From Gnetum montanum (taxonomy: Eukaryota; Streptophyta; Gnetopsida; Gnetales; Gnetaceae): DNA of 64,000 bases. Under the pieces are notes generated by a model. The model was not told the DNA's origin. It saw nothing but the letters and a program-made list of their open reading frames with translations, and searched no databases. The stretch is taken from the NCBI GenBank assembly GCA_015680685.1, contig MNCI01012628.1, forward strand, positions 1,352,665-1,416,664. Direction: 5' to 3'. This document shows positions 23,840 to 34,239 of this stretch, one piece after another. The translations under genes and the position numbers were made by a program. Numbering within the stretch: position 1 is the stretch's first letter; every line of letters begins with the position of its first letter.

Positions 23840-26713
23840 ATGGCACCTAAGGGTAAGCATGCGTAGGAGGGAGGATTGTCCCAAGCAAGGGACAAAGGCC
23901 TAAGGATAGGAAGGGGCCAAGAATAGTCCTAGGAGTAGGCAGCTAAAACCCATGTAATGAGACTTCTTTGGGAGGAGCCCAAAGTGGAATCTATTAGACA
24001 AGTTCCCAAAGAAGTGGCCACGACTAAACAGTCTCATTGAGATAAGGCACCAGAGCCAAGACCAAAGCTTGAGGTCATCTTGATGGAGGCCTACCTTAGG
24101 TAGATTACATCCAAAGAGGTCCATAAATTTGTGCTTCAAGAGCTAAACTTTTGATCCTTCTTGGAGTTTACTCCTTCAGAAGTTAAAGTTCAATTACAGA
24201 ACTCTCCCATGTGGCCCACCATCACTTTTAGCAGGGAGTGGTACATGGGAGAGACATACCTTTTCTGGAACAATTAGTAGGCTAGTACAACGATCAAAAT
24301 CAAGGACATTTCTGTGTCCTACTTAGTGAAAGTAATCTTTGAGGCCCTTGGATTGCTAGACACTAGGGCCAATCTTGCAAAAATTCCAACGCTGGAAAAT
24401 CTAGGCATCAAGAAAGAATGGTCACAATAGTGTTATGAAGTGAACTGCAAGGAGTTTGGTGCACTCACCATAGTGGAACTTACATACTTTAAGATTGCAA
24501 CCTTTCACCTCAACCTAATGGTGAGGCCTAGCAAGATCACAGCTTTCTCTACCGATCCAGTTAGCACTCTAGGCAGTAGATTCCCAGTAAACCTTCCATA
24601 GCTGATCTATCTTGAGATATAAAAGAACTTCAAGGAGAATAAACATGGAAGCAAGGCACTCCCCTTTTCATGCCTCATCAAAAAATTATTCAAGAGGGGA
24701 GGCATAACCTGCTACACAAAAGATGTTGTCTAACACACTCCAATTGCCTCTTGGGTAGAAATCATGAAGGAAAAGGTGCCAACAAAGGTGATCCAAGAAG
24801 AGGAGCAGTAATCACCACCTCTAGCATCCACTCATGAAACAACATTAGAGGCTCACATTGCCATTGAGCACATGTGCAATCTTTGAGAGTAGCTTTTGCA
24901 ATAGCAACAACAACAAGTAGGGACGAGTGGTGGTGATCCATATGTGTATGGACCAGCCATGAACCATCTTAATGAATTGGCTCAAACCATAAGTCAAATG
25001 GAGGGTGAGGCATCAATTTTCTAAACACAACAAATGTAGATGCCTATAAGGTTAAATCCAAGTGCTCGAGAGTTAATGTTGCTACCTTTTCGGTGCATTT
25101 GGAGAGGGTGAGGGAACAACTATCTTGGTGATATAGCACCATGGGAAAGAGATGATGGCTAAAGTGGTTGTTACAAAGTTGCCAAAGCACTTAATGCACC
25201 TGCAATGCCTATACCAAATGTTTCTACACTTAGAGATGTGTAGACATCTACAAGAACTCTTAGTGGTAGATTAAGCATAGCCTAGCATGAGGAATTGTTG
25301 GACCACCTAGTAGAAACTAGGCAACCAATTCCAGATGTCTTTGATCTTCTAGATATCATCATTGAAATCTAGTCAGAGCTACTTGAGGAAAGAAGCAAAT
25401 GCATCATCATGAAGTGGCAACTTGAAATAGCCTAAACTAAGAATTAACACTTGGTTATGGAAGTTTTTGAATTACAAACTTGCCTCACTGATCCTGTGTT
25501 GTTCAACCAAGAAATCACAAGAAATGAAGCTTTTCAACAACTTCAAGCCAAATTGAAAGAGTTTGAGTACGCAAAGGAGGTGATAGTCTTTGACCAGTCC
25601 TTGGTTGATGCAACAACACATAACATTTAGAAGGATTTGGTTTAGACTTGCTAGGATAATGAGGTGTTGATTGTAGAAAATCATCACCTACGGAATGTTG
25701 ATGCATAGAAGTAGCAAATGTTAGAGTTTATCCATCAATAGCATGAGTAGCTAGCTAGGGTGAAATTAGGATTAAGGAGATTGAAAACAAAAATAGAAGC
25801 CTCTCGATGGAGGAAGTCCATCCCTTACGACAAAAATCTATAATTGAGATTATAGCTTGAAAAAATAAAGTCCTTAAGTTTGAAAGGATTAAAAATTACT
25901 ATAAGGACTAGGTGGGATTGTAGAAGGAAATCCAATTGACAAAGGAAAAAATCAATGAGGCTTTCTAGTAGCTCTAGTAAGGAGGAAATGTCTGGTAGCC
26001 TATCTTTGATGGGCTGAACACATACAACAAAGTAGAAATCCACTTGAAGGAGCTACAGATCGAGAAAATGATGGAATACATGGAGCTTGCCAACCTTAGA
26101 TATGCAAACTTGGTGATGTTGATTATGGGATGGCCACAGTTAGAGTTGGAGAAATAAGTGGCCAGTTTGTACTTGTTGTACAAGGTAGAGTTCAAATACC
26201 ATAAGGAGACCAAGCAGAAGCTTGAGAAAACAAACACAAAACTCAAGGTTCTCCGAGCAAGGTTCACTAATCAAAGATCAATTGCTGAGAACCTAGCCAA
26301 AATGATGAACGAATACCAAGAGCTACATAATGCACTTAGGGCATTCGACATTGAACACAAATAGTTTGTTGCCTAGTTTGTCAATGTGAAGGAGCTATTC
26401 TGTACAATGCCCTATCCATGGGATATTCTTATTCTTGCCCACATTGGTGATGTAGCGTGGACAATGAATGGTCCCTGGAGTAAGGAGGAGAAGATGAAGG
26501 CATTATTGGATGCCTTCCATCTTCTGCCAAAAGTTGCTGCTACTACAATACAATCATAACAATGACTTTAACCACCATGTGTGCCTAAAGCAGGAGAAGG
26601 TCCTTCAGAACCTTAGAAGCCTCCACCACTTAGGATCGTCTGAACTTCTTCATCATCTTCACGTCATTCGAGGAGTTGTGTTTGTTAGTTTTGTCCTAGC
26701 ATTTAATTTTGTT
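23840..26713 (+). pseudogene. Third ORF of element A (PTPP-like, coiled-coil C-terminus)
   Basis: A decayed ORF of about 950 codons sits between pol and the 3' LTR, the position of the envelope-like ORF in Athila-type elements. It opens MAPKGKHA and stays readable, with stops and a few shifts, to about 26713. Around 24590-24735, segments LIYLEI, KALPFSCLIKKLF and KRGGI resemble the plant 'putative plant transposon protein' domain (recognised from memory, not searched). A Gln-rich stretch follows near 24890. From 25360 to 26440 the translation is rich in Leu, Glu and Lys in coiled-coil style (for example KETKQKLEKTNTKLKVL, 26205-26255). No transmembrane segment or signal peptide is visible, so 'envelope-like' applies to position only. 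Elements 1, B and C have about 340-360 bp at the same place. Confidence 0.55.
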
Positions 26714-26837
26714 GTCCTAAACATCCATTTTGTAGACCATACACTTAGGCACTCAGTTTTTGTTATGTGTCTATAGTTAGTCAATAATTCCATACCTTTC
26801 CAAATTTTGTAAGGAACTTGAGGACATGTTTTCCTTT

Positions 26838-26850
26838 AGTTGTGGGGCTA
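26838..26850 (+). other. Polypurine tract of element A
   Basis: AGTTGTGGGGCTA abuts the LTR start. It is preceded by a block shared with element 1 (TCAATAATYCCATACCTTTC ... TTTGTAAGGAACT). Confidence 0.7.
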
Positions 26851-27736
26851 TGATGAGTTAGTCATTGGGCTACGTTGATGGAATGTTGTTGATGTGACCC
26901 TGTCGATGGGATCTTGTCAATGTGATCTTGTCGATGCAGGGTTTGACCCATTGATGTGTTCCCGTCGATGGGGCATCCTATTTTTGCCTATAAATGTGTG
27001 CCTACCTGCCACATTTATGGCAATATTTTCATAGTTGTAGCGAACTACTTGCATTTTTTCCATTTGAGAGTTAGAATATTTTCTAAGTGCTTGCAATAGG
27101 AGTCAAGGTGTGTACAGATCTTTATTCAAGCATTGTTGTACCTAAGCACTTCAATGTGGACAACAATAAAGATGAGCTTTTCTAATAAACCTTGTAGCAC
27201 TTGGACTAGATTAATTGTTTCCTTATGCATTTAATATTCATGCAATCTACTTTAATGAGTTTTAATTAAGTAATTGATTAATATTGATTTAATAGCAAAC
27301 ATAAGTACGACCACTTCAAGCATTTGCTTAGTGCTTGGTAATCCTAGTAACGCTTAACGTTTGGTAACTCAGTAGCATTATAGCATGTTCAGGATGTGTA
27401 CAACAAATGAGAATGAATGCTTATGTTAGGATTAGTTAAATATTAGCAAGCAATTAGATTAGCTTAGTTAAGTAATTAATTACTTTATTCTTTATTCTTG
27501 TTCTTAGGCCACTTAAACCATAAAAGATAAAATGATAAAAATCATATGTGTTAGTTACACTTAACCATATCCTTGTACTTCACAAGTGGAATTGGGAAGA
27601 CAACAATTGCAACAGTTAGTTTCACCTCCTAGAACCAGTGTACTTAGAAACCTAAAGTCTTTGGAATTCAACCGGATCACGTAGTCAACGCTAGTGATTT
27701 GTATGGTTAGGCATAGGGTATACTCGCTACTCATCA
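26851..27736 (+). repeat. 3' LTR of element A
   Basis: The 886-bp LTR runs from TGATGAG to CTCATCA. U3 (26872-26972) is built of about seven 14-bp units of type TCGATGGGATCTTG. TATAAATG is at 26989-26996 and AATAAA near 27165. The part after the TATA box matches the LTRs of B, C and element 1. Its right end marks the boundary with low-copy sequence next to the polygalacturonase gene. Confidence 0.85.
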
Positions 27737-28902
27737 CTAAGTGTATCAAGCACTATCATTACTAGGATTACCAACTTAATATGTGTTAATGCTTGAAGAT
27801 AGGTCATGCTTATTTCAGTAATGATTATCATGTAATGAAATATAAGCATTATGCTAAGGAAAGTAATAAAATAACAAAGGAAATTAAATGCAATAAATGT
27901 AAATTTATTTTAAGTTAGAATATAGCAATGAAAAAAAAAATCAATCTCCATCTTATTATCATTCATGAATGTTATCTGGGTATAATCTATTTGAATAGGA
28001 CTCAAGATGGCTCACTTAAATCCATTCTATGGACACTAGTTGACTATTTCTCTAAGCAAAAATAAACTACAAGATTCTCATTAGTATTTGATTGATTGGA
28101 GCCATAAATGTAGTACGTAAGCTCTATATATAGGCATTTATTAAGACTGAGATAGCACATCTATGATGTCATAGCTTATGACAAATCCTTTTCATTGTCT
28201 ATCAATGGTTAAATTAAACAAATTTTTCTATGAGAACTAACCTAGAATGTTTTTTTCCTTTCTTGCTAGACTTTTTGGAGATTTGATGACATTTGTTTTG
28301 AAGAATTTGTTTTTGATGATCAATTGTAAAAAGAATTGGAGATCAAGTCTATTTGTACATAACTGCACTATTTCCTATGAATTTTTAATATTTTTAGAAT
28401 GAAAGTAATAATTTTAATGATTTCCTAGATGAAAAACATATTATATAATTTCCTTTGAGCTAGTATAATTTTTATTTTTTCCCCCTAATTCTTTTACACC
28501 TATCACGTTGCTTGTATGTTTGGTGTTTGGTATATGCCACAAAACTCCTGACGACATATAGCAAACTCGATACTTTCCTTGAACTTAAGGAAAAAAATGA
28601 TGGTGTCAAATGGTATGCTTTAAACATCTCTCGTCAAGTAAGATGTCACATTAATTAATAGTGTAGTGATATTATTAAAAGCCAAGTAGAGGGGAAGAAA
28701 ACGATAAATGCTCCATAATCATGACAAAGGAAAATAAAATACAAGCGTATACAATCTGTCCATACTTGTGTCCATTCCACGAGCATGTAAAGCTTTCAGT
28801 CTTATTTAAAGAACAGTAAGGGTGGGTGCCTGTGCCCATGGCTTGGGGCATAACAGGTACGTAAATTTATGCATGGATGGGTAGCTCTCTGGCTGGTTCT
28901 AA
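27737..28902 (+). other. Low-copy sequence downstream of the polygalacturonase gene
   Basis: The sequence is AT-rich with no convincing ORF and no match to the retroelements in this window. A TATATATAG box at 28125-28133 has no gene attached. The gene's 3' UTR and polyadenylation site should lie on the minus strand near 28700-28902; the best AATAA-like signal is weak (around 28803). Confidence 0.5.
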
Positions 28903-31706
28903 CTAGGGCTTCATACACTTGACGGGAGGCACAATTGCTCCGATGACTTTGCCATAGACATTGTTACAGAAGGAGCCGATGCTGGATGGCGCTACTGCTG
29001 CTGCTCTGTCTCTATGCTTGGCACCCACCCTGCTTAGCTGCACATCCTGCAAAACAATATTTGTGCATGGTACCGTGCTGCTGCATGCAAACCATATTCC
29101 CTTCACCGACCTGGTGGTTCCCTTAATATTGCTATACGTCACATCGCTGATTTGGATTGCATTCGTCTGCTCCAAAAATATGATAACAAACAGATACATT
29201 CACACACATATATATTAATGAAATAAACAATCTGCCCAGTTGAAAAAAGAAAACACACAAGCATAAGAGACTAGCTTCAAACTAACAACCCGAGTACATT
29301 ATTGCAGAGAAGACTTTTCACCAGGCTGTAAATGCATCACAACAAAAGTTTGTGGGTGCTCCATATACGATCAATCGGAACAGGTTGGTACTCACCTTGT
29401 TGCCGCATGAAGATTCTGCAGAAGAACCGCAGTAAAATTGATCGATGATTATAGGGTTCCTCACGTTTGCCATTACGATATTTTTAAATTCTAGTCCTCT
29501 TACAAAACCCAGGCCTCCCTATGACGAAAATAAAAGCGATATCATAAGCATAAGCACCAAGCATGAAGAAAAGAAAATAGTACACTAGGTCGAGCCATGG
29601 AATCATGGGTTAGGTTAAACAAGGAAGTAGGAAGGCAGTGTCCATATTAAATTCTGTATTAAACCTGCCATGTCTTAATGCGAACACCATTGTCGGTGTC
29701 GCGGAAGGTGACTCCGTTAACTTGAACGTTGGTCACTGGTAGTATACGGGAATTGTCCTTTCCTAGACTGCCAATGCTGCTCCCACAAATTCATTACAAT
29801 GTATCTTATCTTGAAAATAAAAATTAACAAATAAATATTTGGTATCGTGTTCTATTCAGTGTTTCTCTCTTGAAATTAATAATTCTGCCATTCCCCAATT
29901 CGCAACTAAATTTACCTTATGCCATGGCCAGGCCCACAGATTGAATTTTGTACTCGAATGTTGCTGTTACCATCCACCATGGCAACACAATCGTCACCTG
30001 ATGATGAAGGCATTATTTGAAATGATTCAGAGCCAAATTACAAAACCCAGGAAGGAACAAAAAAGTAACAAATTAGAAGCCTTATTAAGCCTATTGAAGA
30101 AAAATTTATTATGTATATGAATTATGAGTGTGACCTGATCCGATCTTGCTGTCTGTGATAAGAACGCCGTAACACATTCCCATGTGAATGCCGTCGGTAT
30201 TTGGACTGTCCTGTGGTGAATCAATGGTGATACCTCGTATTGTCACATGAGTGGATGCAAATAACGACAGATGAACCTTGGGACTGCTCACAATCTTGAT
30301 GTCTTGCACCACCATATTGTTCGCAAAACTGGTGGTCATTGCCTGTATGTATGCAATGTATAATATGTATATATATATATGCATAAATATTTAGAAGTTT
30401 GAATGATCATGCAGCACCATTTGCATTAAATTTGCTGCTAAATAACCTAACATGGATAAAGCACAACAGATACATGTTACAATTAAGGAGTCATTGGCAG
30501 CACAGTGCTTACAGTTGGGGCACCTGAACAACGCTGCAGGCAAAAAAAAAAAAATAGAGTCGGCAAATCAGTACAATAATGCTCAAACCTACAGACCGAC
30601 CCACCTAAGCAAAAGGCAACATGAAAATTTTTTAAACGTAACCAACATGTTGCTTCGTGCAAGCCCACCAGTCCTGTCCTTTGCCATCCATAGTTCCGCC
30701 ACCAGTTATCACAATGTTATCCACGTAAAGAAACTGAATCCAGAACGGCGATTGCTCGCCTGGCCTTAATGTTGAGACCAGATTTCCTTGTAACTGCATG
30801 TATTTGTGAGTACATATCAGAGTCGCAAATTCTTGTGCATTTGAATACCACGATTCTAAATGCTAATTTTGCAAGCTACTGTAATTTAGTTTTCCTGTGA
30901 CTTCAATTCAACGGATCACATTCTAATTTTCTTTTATAGATACTACATCTAACAAATTCAAATTCAAATTCAAGATTGGCGAATTATAAACCTACTACAG
31001 ACCTGAAAAACAAGTCCTCTGGTGCAAGGGCCTCGGAACGTGACGGATCCAAGACCGTAGGTTTTGCCCTTGGGGATAATCATAATTGGTTGCACCGAGT
31101 CAGATGCTCTGCAGGCTTGTGCCCAGGTTTTTAGAAACGCCTGAGATATATCATAACACGTTCACACTTTGAATTTGGTAATAAAACCATGAAAACCAAT
31201 AAAAATAAAACGATAACACAACGTTATGCACTGTAACTATTAGTGTTAAAAATAAAATAGATCATTCATGCATCGGAACACGCTGATTATGGGAATTCAG
31301 CCGTACATGTGAAACTTCAATGTTTCAAAAAGAAGAGTCTTTTCAACCAAATTTCTTTCAAAAAACGTCCTACCACATATCGATATCGACGTAATATTAT
31401 AATGAAAGACCAAAAACTTGTAACAGAATAAACAAATCCAATGCTCTTGCGTCTTTTAGCATAAAATTATGAAGAGATCACAATAAAATTATTGCAAAGA
31501 TAAAGAATAATTATATTACAGTAAAGATAAAGGCGAAATACCTGAGAATCATCGGTTACGCCATCTCCTCTGGCACCAAAGTTGTCAACGGAGAAAAATG
31601 TTTGCCCGTTGCCTGGAACTGTTAAAATGGCAGCAAAGAAAATGCACAGAAGCCCTGAACAGAGCATATGTCCCAAATGCAATCGCAATTGCAACGACGA
31701 CGCCAT
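28903..31706 (-). CDS. Polygalacturonase (glycoside hydrolase family 28), nine exons
   Basis: It encodes a secreted endo- or exo-polygalacturonase that would hydrolyse homogalacturonan in the cell wall. Proposed exons, in transcript order: 31706-31542, 31140-31003, 30793-30647, 30533-30513, 30342-30135, 29997-29916, 29776-29665, 29518-29396 and 29166-28903 (stop TAG). All introns are GT-AG, and the total of 1260 nt gives 419 residues in an unbroken frame. The start is MASSLQ, because upstream in-frame codons offer no earlier ATG. A hydrophobic signal peptide spans about residues 12-35, followed by NFGARGDGVTDDSQ. The four GH28 motifs are present: SPNTDG (Asp207), GDDC (Asp228, Asp229), CGPGHGIS (His251) and RIKTW (Arg286, Lys288). 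All catalytic residues are intact and the length is typical of the plant family. Exon 4 is a 21-nt microexon. Endo versus exo activity cannot be told. Confidence 0.93.
30364..30381. repeat. TA microsatellite in polygalacturonase intron 4
   Basis: A short TA run (TATGTATATATATATATATG) lies in the intron between exons 4 and 5. Confidence 0.7.
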
Positions 31707-33002
31707 TACCAGTACCAATCACTGCTAGTTTTACGTTGTTGTTGCGCTAACCTTACCTTGCTTGCTAGCACTAGAGGCAAATTAAAGCCCATCGTACCCT
31801 AAAAATAAGCTTTGTTTTCTGCCGCCGAAGATTACGACTCCAACGTTTGATGGCAAACCCAGATTTGGATGAGTAACCACTTCCGCTGAATCGAAATACG
31901 AATGCATCTGAATACCTAATAATGACATTTACATCTGCCTCTTCATGTGTCTTTTTAGTTTTTAGGACGCCTGTTCAAAGCAACATCCCTAGACATTAGG
32001 TTCACAAGGACACTGTGAGTTCCATTTCATGCGTGAGAATAAAATGCCTTGCGATAGAACGGCCATGTCTTAAAAATGTCTTGGAATAGAACGGCCAAAA
32101 TTATTATATAAAAAGAAAGAGAGAAAGACATGAATTTTGTTTGCGGTTCGTATTTTTTTTAAATGGTTTGTTTTTGGTTTAGATATGTTTCCTTTTTACG
32201 ATCAATTTTTGAGTAGATATGTTTTTGGACCCAGGCAAGCGGAAGGCGGGTCTACATGGATATAGACAAATAACGTAGATCTGGGCAGATTTAGCGTTTA
32301 GATGTATCTAAAAGAAAAGGTAGATATTGTCGTAAATTTGGTGAACAGTGAGACGGGTGAATCAAAGCCGCATTGAAAATATTCTCCGCAAATTTAAATT
32401 AAAACATTTACAGACACCCAAGAAGATTCAGGCAGTTAAGTTGCTAAATTTGCTAGCCTACATCTAGTTTTTACTTTTCCCGAAATCCTCAGGGAGGGAG
32501 CAGAGGTAATTTATGAATAAAAAAAATTAAAATCAGTTATAAAGCATTTGGTTTTCAACTAGTAAATTTTCAAACTCACTTACCACACAGATCACAGCTC
32601 TCGAGATTCAGCAAATTTGGTTAAGCTCTACCCCTGGTTGCAAGAAACGCAACGGATTCCCAATGTTTCGCGTTTTCCGTTTTCTCAACGGGAAACCCGT
32701 TTCAAAATGCGGTTGCGGGTGTTTACTGTTTGTTGCATATTAATATATTTTTCCGAAAAAACTGGAAGTTTTTTCAATAGTTATTAAATGAAAAGATTTT
32801 GCCATAAACCATAATTTCTTTCATAATATATGAGATATAAATTGGTATTTACTTTTCCATGTATCACTTCTATTTCATTTTTGACATGGAAATATTCCAA
32901 TTCGTCTGAATTATTACTTAGATTCTTTGTCATTTCTTTTCCACAACCTATTCCTTGGCTCTTTCCATCACATTGCTCCATTTCCTGTTTCTGGTAACTA
33001 TG
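31707..33002 (-). promoter_or_regulatory. Upstream region of the polygalacturonase gene
   Basis: This 1.3-kb low-copy stretch lies between the start codon and the first copia LTR and should hold the gene's promoter. The clearest TATA-like motif on the minus strand is TATATAAT near 32106-32113, about 400 bp upstream of the ATG; the true start site is unknown. A CG-containing patch at 32641-32720 includes a perfect inverted repeat AACGGG-AAA-CCCGTT (32687-32701), unusual in this otherwise CG-poor window. No ORF is convincing. Confidence 0.4.
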
Positions 33003-34154
33003 GCTCTAGCACGGAAGCTTGTCATTAGTAGGCCTTTGTGGGGCCAAGGTTTAATTAGTTTGAGTAAGTGTGCTTGAAGAATTTTAATCTACATCAACTT
33101 GTAGAGCCAATTTGTATAGGCTTAGTTTGGCTCTATAAAGAATTTCTCAAATAGGTGTACCATGTAAGCTTGAAAATCAGCTCATAGAGCCGTTTTTCTC
33201 TCTAGAAGGGCTTGTTAATTTAGCTCTACCATGTCAGCTCGGAACCAAAGCACAAACTTGCAAAGCCATGAAAGGCGCATTTAAATAGCTCTTCCATGCC
33301 AATGTTTTCTTTATTCCCCAAGCTTGGATGAAAATGCTCGATGAAACGTTTGCCTTTTTATGGAAAGCTACAGAGCCAATTCTTTGTTCTCTAGGCACTT
33401 TGCCACATGAGCATATAGAATCAATTTTTGGAACTAGTTTTGGTTCTACATAGCCCTGCCATGTCAGCACTTTTACCACTCACACAAATAAGCTTATTTT
33501 GGAAAGTAGAAAAGTCATGAAAATCAATAGCCTTTAATCTTCTTTAAAAATAGCTCATTGTCATGTGAAACCAAGAGGAATGAAACCTAAAACCAAAGTT
33601 TAGAACTAGGCTTTGAATCTATATGAGCTACCCCCAAGAAAAAAAAAAAGAAGCCATGCAAAAAATAGAAGGGGCGTTCTAAGCTTATATTGAAATGGGT
33701 TGTTATATGAAAAAGCTAGAGTCTATTTTGCTACAAAAGCGAGCTAAACTCCATTAATGAAAATAGGGGTTGTTGGTAGAACCATTATCTCTGATATTAG
33801 CAAAGCTCATTATTTCCGTAGGAAGGAGTTGTTACCTTCGAGACAAAATGACATATTTCTTCTTTGTTTGCTAAGCTGTTAATGCTCATTTGGAGCTCAT
33901 ACTAGATGCAGTAATGAAAGCTTAGATATAAAGGGTATGGCTTCTTCTATTTTAGCTACTCTTCAATGAACTAGTAACAATTATAGCTCACTTTCTCTTG
34001 TGCTTCTTTAGCAATTTGATGATGGTTGGAAGAATAACCATGAAAATGGCAAAAAGGCTTTGATTCATCCCTCCCTCTACTTTATTCAAATTTTTATAAG
34101 GCTCTGATTCATCCCTCCCTCTCGGTGCCTTTAGGTACATCCTAGAAAAAACAA
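33003..34154 (+). repeat. 5' LTR of element D, truncated and internally deleted
   Basis: It matches 50806-52403 from TAGCAC..AAGCTTGTCA onward to CTAGAAA..ACA. It lacks about 440 bp corresponding to 51886-52330; at that junction (34056-34122) AGGCTYTGATTCATCCCTCC is duplicated. The left end at about 33003 is where similarity stops, and no clear TG terminus is seen. Confidence 0.7.
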
Positions 34155-34155
34155 T

Positions 34156-34170
34156 TGATATTGAAGGTTG
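34156..34170 (+). other. Degraded primer binding site of element D
   Basis: TTGATATTGAAGGTT follows the LTR end by one base. It resembles the initiator-Met primer site TTGGTATCAGAGC, matching 8 of the first 12 bases with all mismatches being transitions. Confidence 0.4.
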
Positions 34171-34239
34171 GTCAATATTTCTTGAATTAACCTTTTGTGT
34201 TGTACTTTTTCATTGTCCTAGTCATGATGTAGAATTAGG

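Larger units (their letters stand above)
6834..27736 (+). mobile_element. Athila-like element A, host of two nested insertions
   Basis: A is the outer element. Its own sequence in the window is 6834-7652 (gag) and 17465-27736 (rest of gag, pol, third ORF, 3' LTR). Its 5' LTR and gag start are left of the window. Taking out element B with one TATGG copy restores gag reading across 7652/17470, ending in a segment that matches the gag C-terminus of C (GCC/CYLVV..HLQE). A must therefore be older than both element 1 and B. It is the only one of the four relatives that still has a long ORF between pol and the 3' LTR. Confidence 0.85.

Noticed and set aside
23840-26713. A true envelope gene in element A
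   Set aside because: There is no signal peptide, transmembrane segment or fusion-like region; only the position recalls envelope-like ORFs of Athila-type elements.
28125-28133. TATATATAG as a promoter of a gene between 28133 and 28900
   Set aside because: No ORF or splice-compatible coding region follows on the plus strand.
30452-30769. Plus-strand ORF across polygalacturonase exons 3 and 4
   Set aside because: It is antisense to well-supported exons and an intron.
31467-31718. An upstream, longer start for the polygalacturonase (reading MVLVMASS)
   Set aside because: The codon at 31718 is TTG, not ATG; the first ATG in frame is at 31706 and leaves a normal signal peptide.
32985-33003. TGTTTCTGG as the true 5' end of element D's LTR
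   Set aside because: Similarity to the 3' LTR starts only near 33003, and no 5-bp duplication matches the AGAGA after the 3' LTR.
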